Shown piece after piece: positions 43,346 to 45,367 of a stretch of 45,367 bases of DNA; positions within the stretch are counted from its first letter, which is position 1; every line of letters begins with the position of its first letter. The position numbers and the translations under genes are program-made. The notes beneath the pieces are model-generated. The model did not search any database. It saw nothing but the letters and a program-made list of their open reading frames with translations, and was not told the DNA's origin. Source of the DNA: Desulfobacula sp. (lineage in GTDB: Bacteria > Desulfobacterota > Desulfobacteria > Desulfobacterales > Desulfobacteraceae); the NCBI RefSeq assembly GCF_021107415.1, contig NZ_JAIOSW010000140.1, forward strand, positions 1 through 45,367, written 5' to 3'.

Positions 43346-45367
43346 TGCGGTTGCCAAGGTAACCGGCCGGGCAGAATACACCCAGGATTTCTACAGACCC
43401 AATATGCTGGTGGCAAAATATGTCAGAAGCAGTATTGCCCATGGCCGGGTAAAAACGATTCATGTGAAAGAGACAAAAAAACTAACCGGCGTTGAAGCTG
43501 TATTAACCTATGAAGATGTTCCCCAAATAAAATTTGCCACGGCAGGCCACCCGTTTTCCATGGACCCCACACACAAGGATGTGGCAGACCGGTTGCTTTT
43601 GACCCGGAATGTCCGGTTCATGGGTGATGAAATTGCCATTGTTGTGGCCCAGAATGAAATTATCGCCAATAAGGCCATAAAATTGATCAAAGTTTCATAT
43701 GAAGCATACAAGCCCCTTCTTTATCCCAAAAATATTTTAAGGGATGATGCAAGGCAGATTCATGAAGGATCTCCCAATATCGTGGGTGAACACCAGTATT
43801 CATTTGGTGGTGATGTGGATCAAGCCCTGAAAGAAGCGGATTATATAGTTGAAAGCAAATTTGAGACTGCCATGGTACACCATTGCCACATCGAAAACCA
43901 TATTGCCTTTGCCTATATGGATGATCTTGACAGAATCGTGATTGTTTCCTCCACCCAGATCCCCCATATTGCCAGAAGAATTGTGGGGGAAGCCCTTGAT
44001 ATGCCCCTTAGCCGCGTGCGTGTAATCAAACCGTTTATAGGCGGGGGATTTGGAAACAAGCAGGATGTTATCCTTGAACCCATGGTGGCATTTCTCACCC
44101 TGAAACTTGACGGCCGGGCGGTTCAAATAAACATGTCCCGGGAAGAGTGCATGATCGGAACCCGGAACCGCCATCCCTTTTACTTTGATGTTAAAACCGG
44201 TTTTATGAAAGATGGCACCATGAAGGCAAGAAAAATGGATGCAATTTCCATAACCGGTGCCTATGCCTCCCATGGTCATGCCGTTGCCGCAGCAGGCGGC
44301 AGTAAAAAAAGTTATCTGTATCCAAGAATGGCCACCCGGTATCATGCAAAAACTTTATATGCCAACCTCCCGGTTGCTGGTGCCATGAGGGCCTATGGAT
44401 CACCCCAGGTTATCTATGCCCTTGATTGCGCAACCGAAGATGCTGCCCATGCCATTGGAATGGACCCTGTTGAATTCAGGCTTAAAAATATTGTGAAACA
44501 GGGCGATGTGGACCAGATGTCAGGGAAAAAAATACTCAGCTGTGGTCTAACCCAATGTCTGCTCAAAGGCAAAGAGCTGATGAACTGGGACAAAAAAAAG
44601 AAAGAATATGAAAAGCATAAAACCGGGCCGATGCGGCGCGGTCTTGGGGTGGCATGTTTCAGCTATGCTTCGGGAACCTATCCGGTCTGTGTTGAAATTG
44701 CCAGTGTAAGACTGGTACTGAACCAGGACGGAACTATCCATGTCCAGGTGGGCGCCACTGAAATCGGGCAGGGTTCGGACACGGTTGTGGCCCAGATGGT
44801 TGCACAGACCGTTGGCATCCCCTGTGAAAAAATTTTGGTTGTCCAGGCACAGGATACGGACGTATCTCCCTTTGACACCGGCGCCTATGCATCAAGGCAG
44901 GCCTATGTCATCAGTAATGCCGTGTTCAGGGCTGCCACATCATTGAAGGAAAAAATACTGGGCCATGTTTCTTTAATGATTGGAAAACCAGATGAACCAT
45001 ATGATATTATCCAGGGCAATATTGTTTGTGCAGATACCGGGATCTTTGTCATGGATATGAAAACTCTGGCCCTTGACAGTTATTACCACAAGGAAAGAGG
45101 TGGCCAGCTGACGGCTGAAGTTTCCCACAAAACCACCACCAATGCCCCTGTTTTCGGATGTACATTTGTTGATATCCAGGTGGATATCCCCCTTTGCAAA
45201 ATAAAAATCAACAAAATAATCAATCTCCATGATTCAGGGGTGATTCTCAATCCTGTACAGGCCGGCGGACAGGTTCACGGCGGCGTATTCATGGGAATCG
45301 GTGCAGCCCTGTCCGAACAAATACTCATTGATCCCGAATCCGGCCATATCTACAATAACAACCTGCT
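43314..45367 (+). CDS. xdhA: xanthine dehydrogenase molybdenum-binding subunit XdhA, 3' end outside window
   Basis: The first 684 codons of a large molybdopterin-binding subunit that runs off the window still open. It aligns in long stretches with E. coli XdhA from the N-terminus (SVNRVDAVAKVTGRAEYTQD, VRSSIAHGRV, SSTQIPHIARRIVGEAL, KPFIGGGFGNKQD, NLPVAGAMRAYGSPQ, GATEIGQGSDTVV, CTFVDIQVDIPLC). It has no fused 2Fe-2S or FAD domain, unlike the fusion at 33395. The catalytic Glu loop would lie just beyond base 45367. The start ATG at 43314 is 32 bases inside the end of the upstream amidohydrolase, with AAGGAG 11 bases before it. The FAD and 2Fe-2S subunits (XdhB and XdhC types) would be expected downstream. 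Confidence 0.9.
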   Translation, partial: MAVGKSVNRVDAVAKVTGRAEYTQDFYRPNMLVAKYVRSSIAHGRVKTIHVKETKKLTGVEAVLTYEDVPQIKFATAGHPFSMDPTHKDVADRLLLTRNVRFMGDEIAIVVAQNEIIANKAIKLIKVSYEAYKPLLYPKNILRDDARQIHEGSPNIVGEHQYSFGGDVDQALKEADYIVESKFETAMVHHCHIENHIAFAYMDDLDRIVIVSSTQIPHIARRIVGEALDMPLSRVRVIKPFIGGGFGNKQDVILEPMVAFLTLKLDGRAVQINMSREECMIGTRNRHPFYFDVKTGFMKDGTMKARKMDAISITGAYASHGHAVAAAGGSKKSYLYPRMATRYHAKTLYANLPVAGAMRAYGSPQVIYALDCATEDAAHAIGMDPVEFRLKNIVKQGDVDQMSGKKILSCGLTQCLLKGKELMNWDKKKKEYEKHKTGPMRRGLGVACFSYASGTYPVCVEIASVRLVLNQDGTIHVQVGATEIGQGSDTVVAQMVAQTVGIPCEKILVVQAQDTDVSPFDTGAYASRQAYVISNAVFRAATSLKEKILGHVSLMIGKPDEPYDIIQGNIVCADTGIFVMDMKTLALDSYYHKERGGQLTAEVSHKTTTNAPVFGCTFVDIQVDIPLCKIKINKIINLHDSGVILNPVQAGGQVHGGVFMGIGAALSEQILIDPESGHIYNNNL

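Overview
The window looks like a chromosomal segment of an anaerobic, Gram-negative bacterium, most likely a Desulfobacteraceae-type sulfate reducer (Desulfobacterota). This is inferred from the gene set: LL-diaminopimelate aminotransferase (DapL), ADP-forming acyl-CoA synthetase, a MoeA fused to a periplasmic-binding-like domain, a PreP-type M16 protease, OmpA-family and lipobox proteins, and a molybdenum-hydroxylase purine cluster. Base composition is moderately AT-rich. I see no tRNA, rRNA, IS element, phage gene or CRISPR array.

Layout. 1-324: 5' part of typA/bipA (minus), then a glycine-zipper lipoprotein (minus). 1244-7956: a compact plus-strand operon of a membrane-anchored helical protein, a TelA-family protein, a DUF4178-like protein, a large lipoprotein, a duplicated DUF350 membrane protein and a membrane-fused aminopropyltransferase (spermidine-synthase fold). 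This is a candidate envelope-stress and polyamine-type system. 8009-9499: a Cat1/AarC-type CoA-transferase with a TTG start, whose 3' end overlaps a convergent MFS transporter. 9471-14793 (minus): uppP, phosphomannomutase/phosphoglucomutase, a UvrD/Rep helicase split by a frameshift at an A10 tract, and the MFS gene. 15004-16188: a lipoprotein with VWA, TSP3-like and OmpA domains, followed by two plus-strand terminators and a pair of 18-bp repeats. 16423-20854 (minus): dapL, moeA and moeA-PBP, with dapL and moeA overlapping by ATGA. 20924-23224 (minus): rsmA and a HD-GYP-type protein. 23468-26881 (plus): a small phasin-like/winged-helix protein and a PreP-like protease, separated by repeats related to those near 16.4 kb. 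26888-28556 (minus): panB and an overlapping DUF2520 dehydrogenase, a candidate ketopantoate reductase. 28659-31445 (minus): a TetR regulator directly abutting an ADP-forming acyl-CoA synthetase.

31660-45367 (plus) is one long operon running off the window: adenine deaminase, a 2Fe-2S/Mo-hydroxylase fusion of the selenium-dependent xanthine dehydrogenase type, SsnA, a hydantoinase/dihydropyrimidinase (HyuA), YgfK, an 8-oxoguanine-deaminase-type amidohydrolase and XdhA. It matches the gene content of the selenium-dependent molybdenum hydroxylase (purine catabolism) loci known from E. coli and clostridia. The two MoeA proteins at 16-20 kb could supply its cofactor.

The strongest candidates for something under-described are the TelA/DUF4178/DUF350/aminopropyltransferase operon, the DUF2520-panB pair, the purine Mo-hydroxylase operon with two different catalytic subunits, the A10 frameshift in the helicase, and the paired 18-bp repeats that overlap stop codons at two distant loci.
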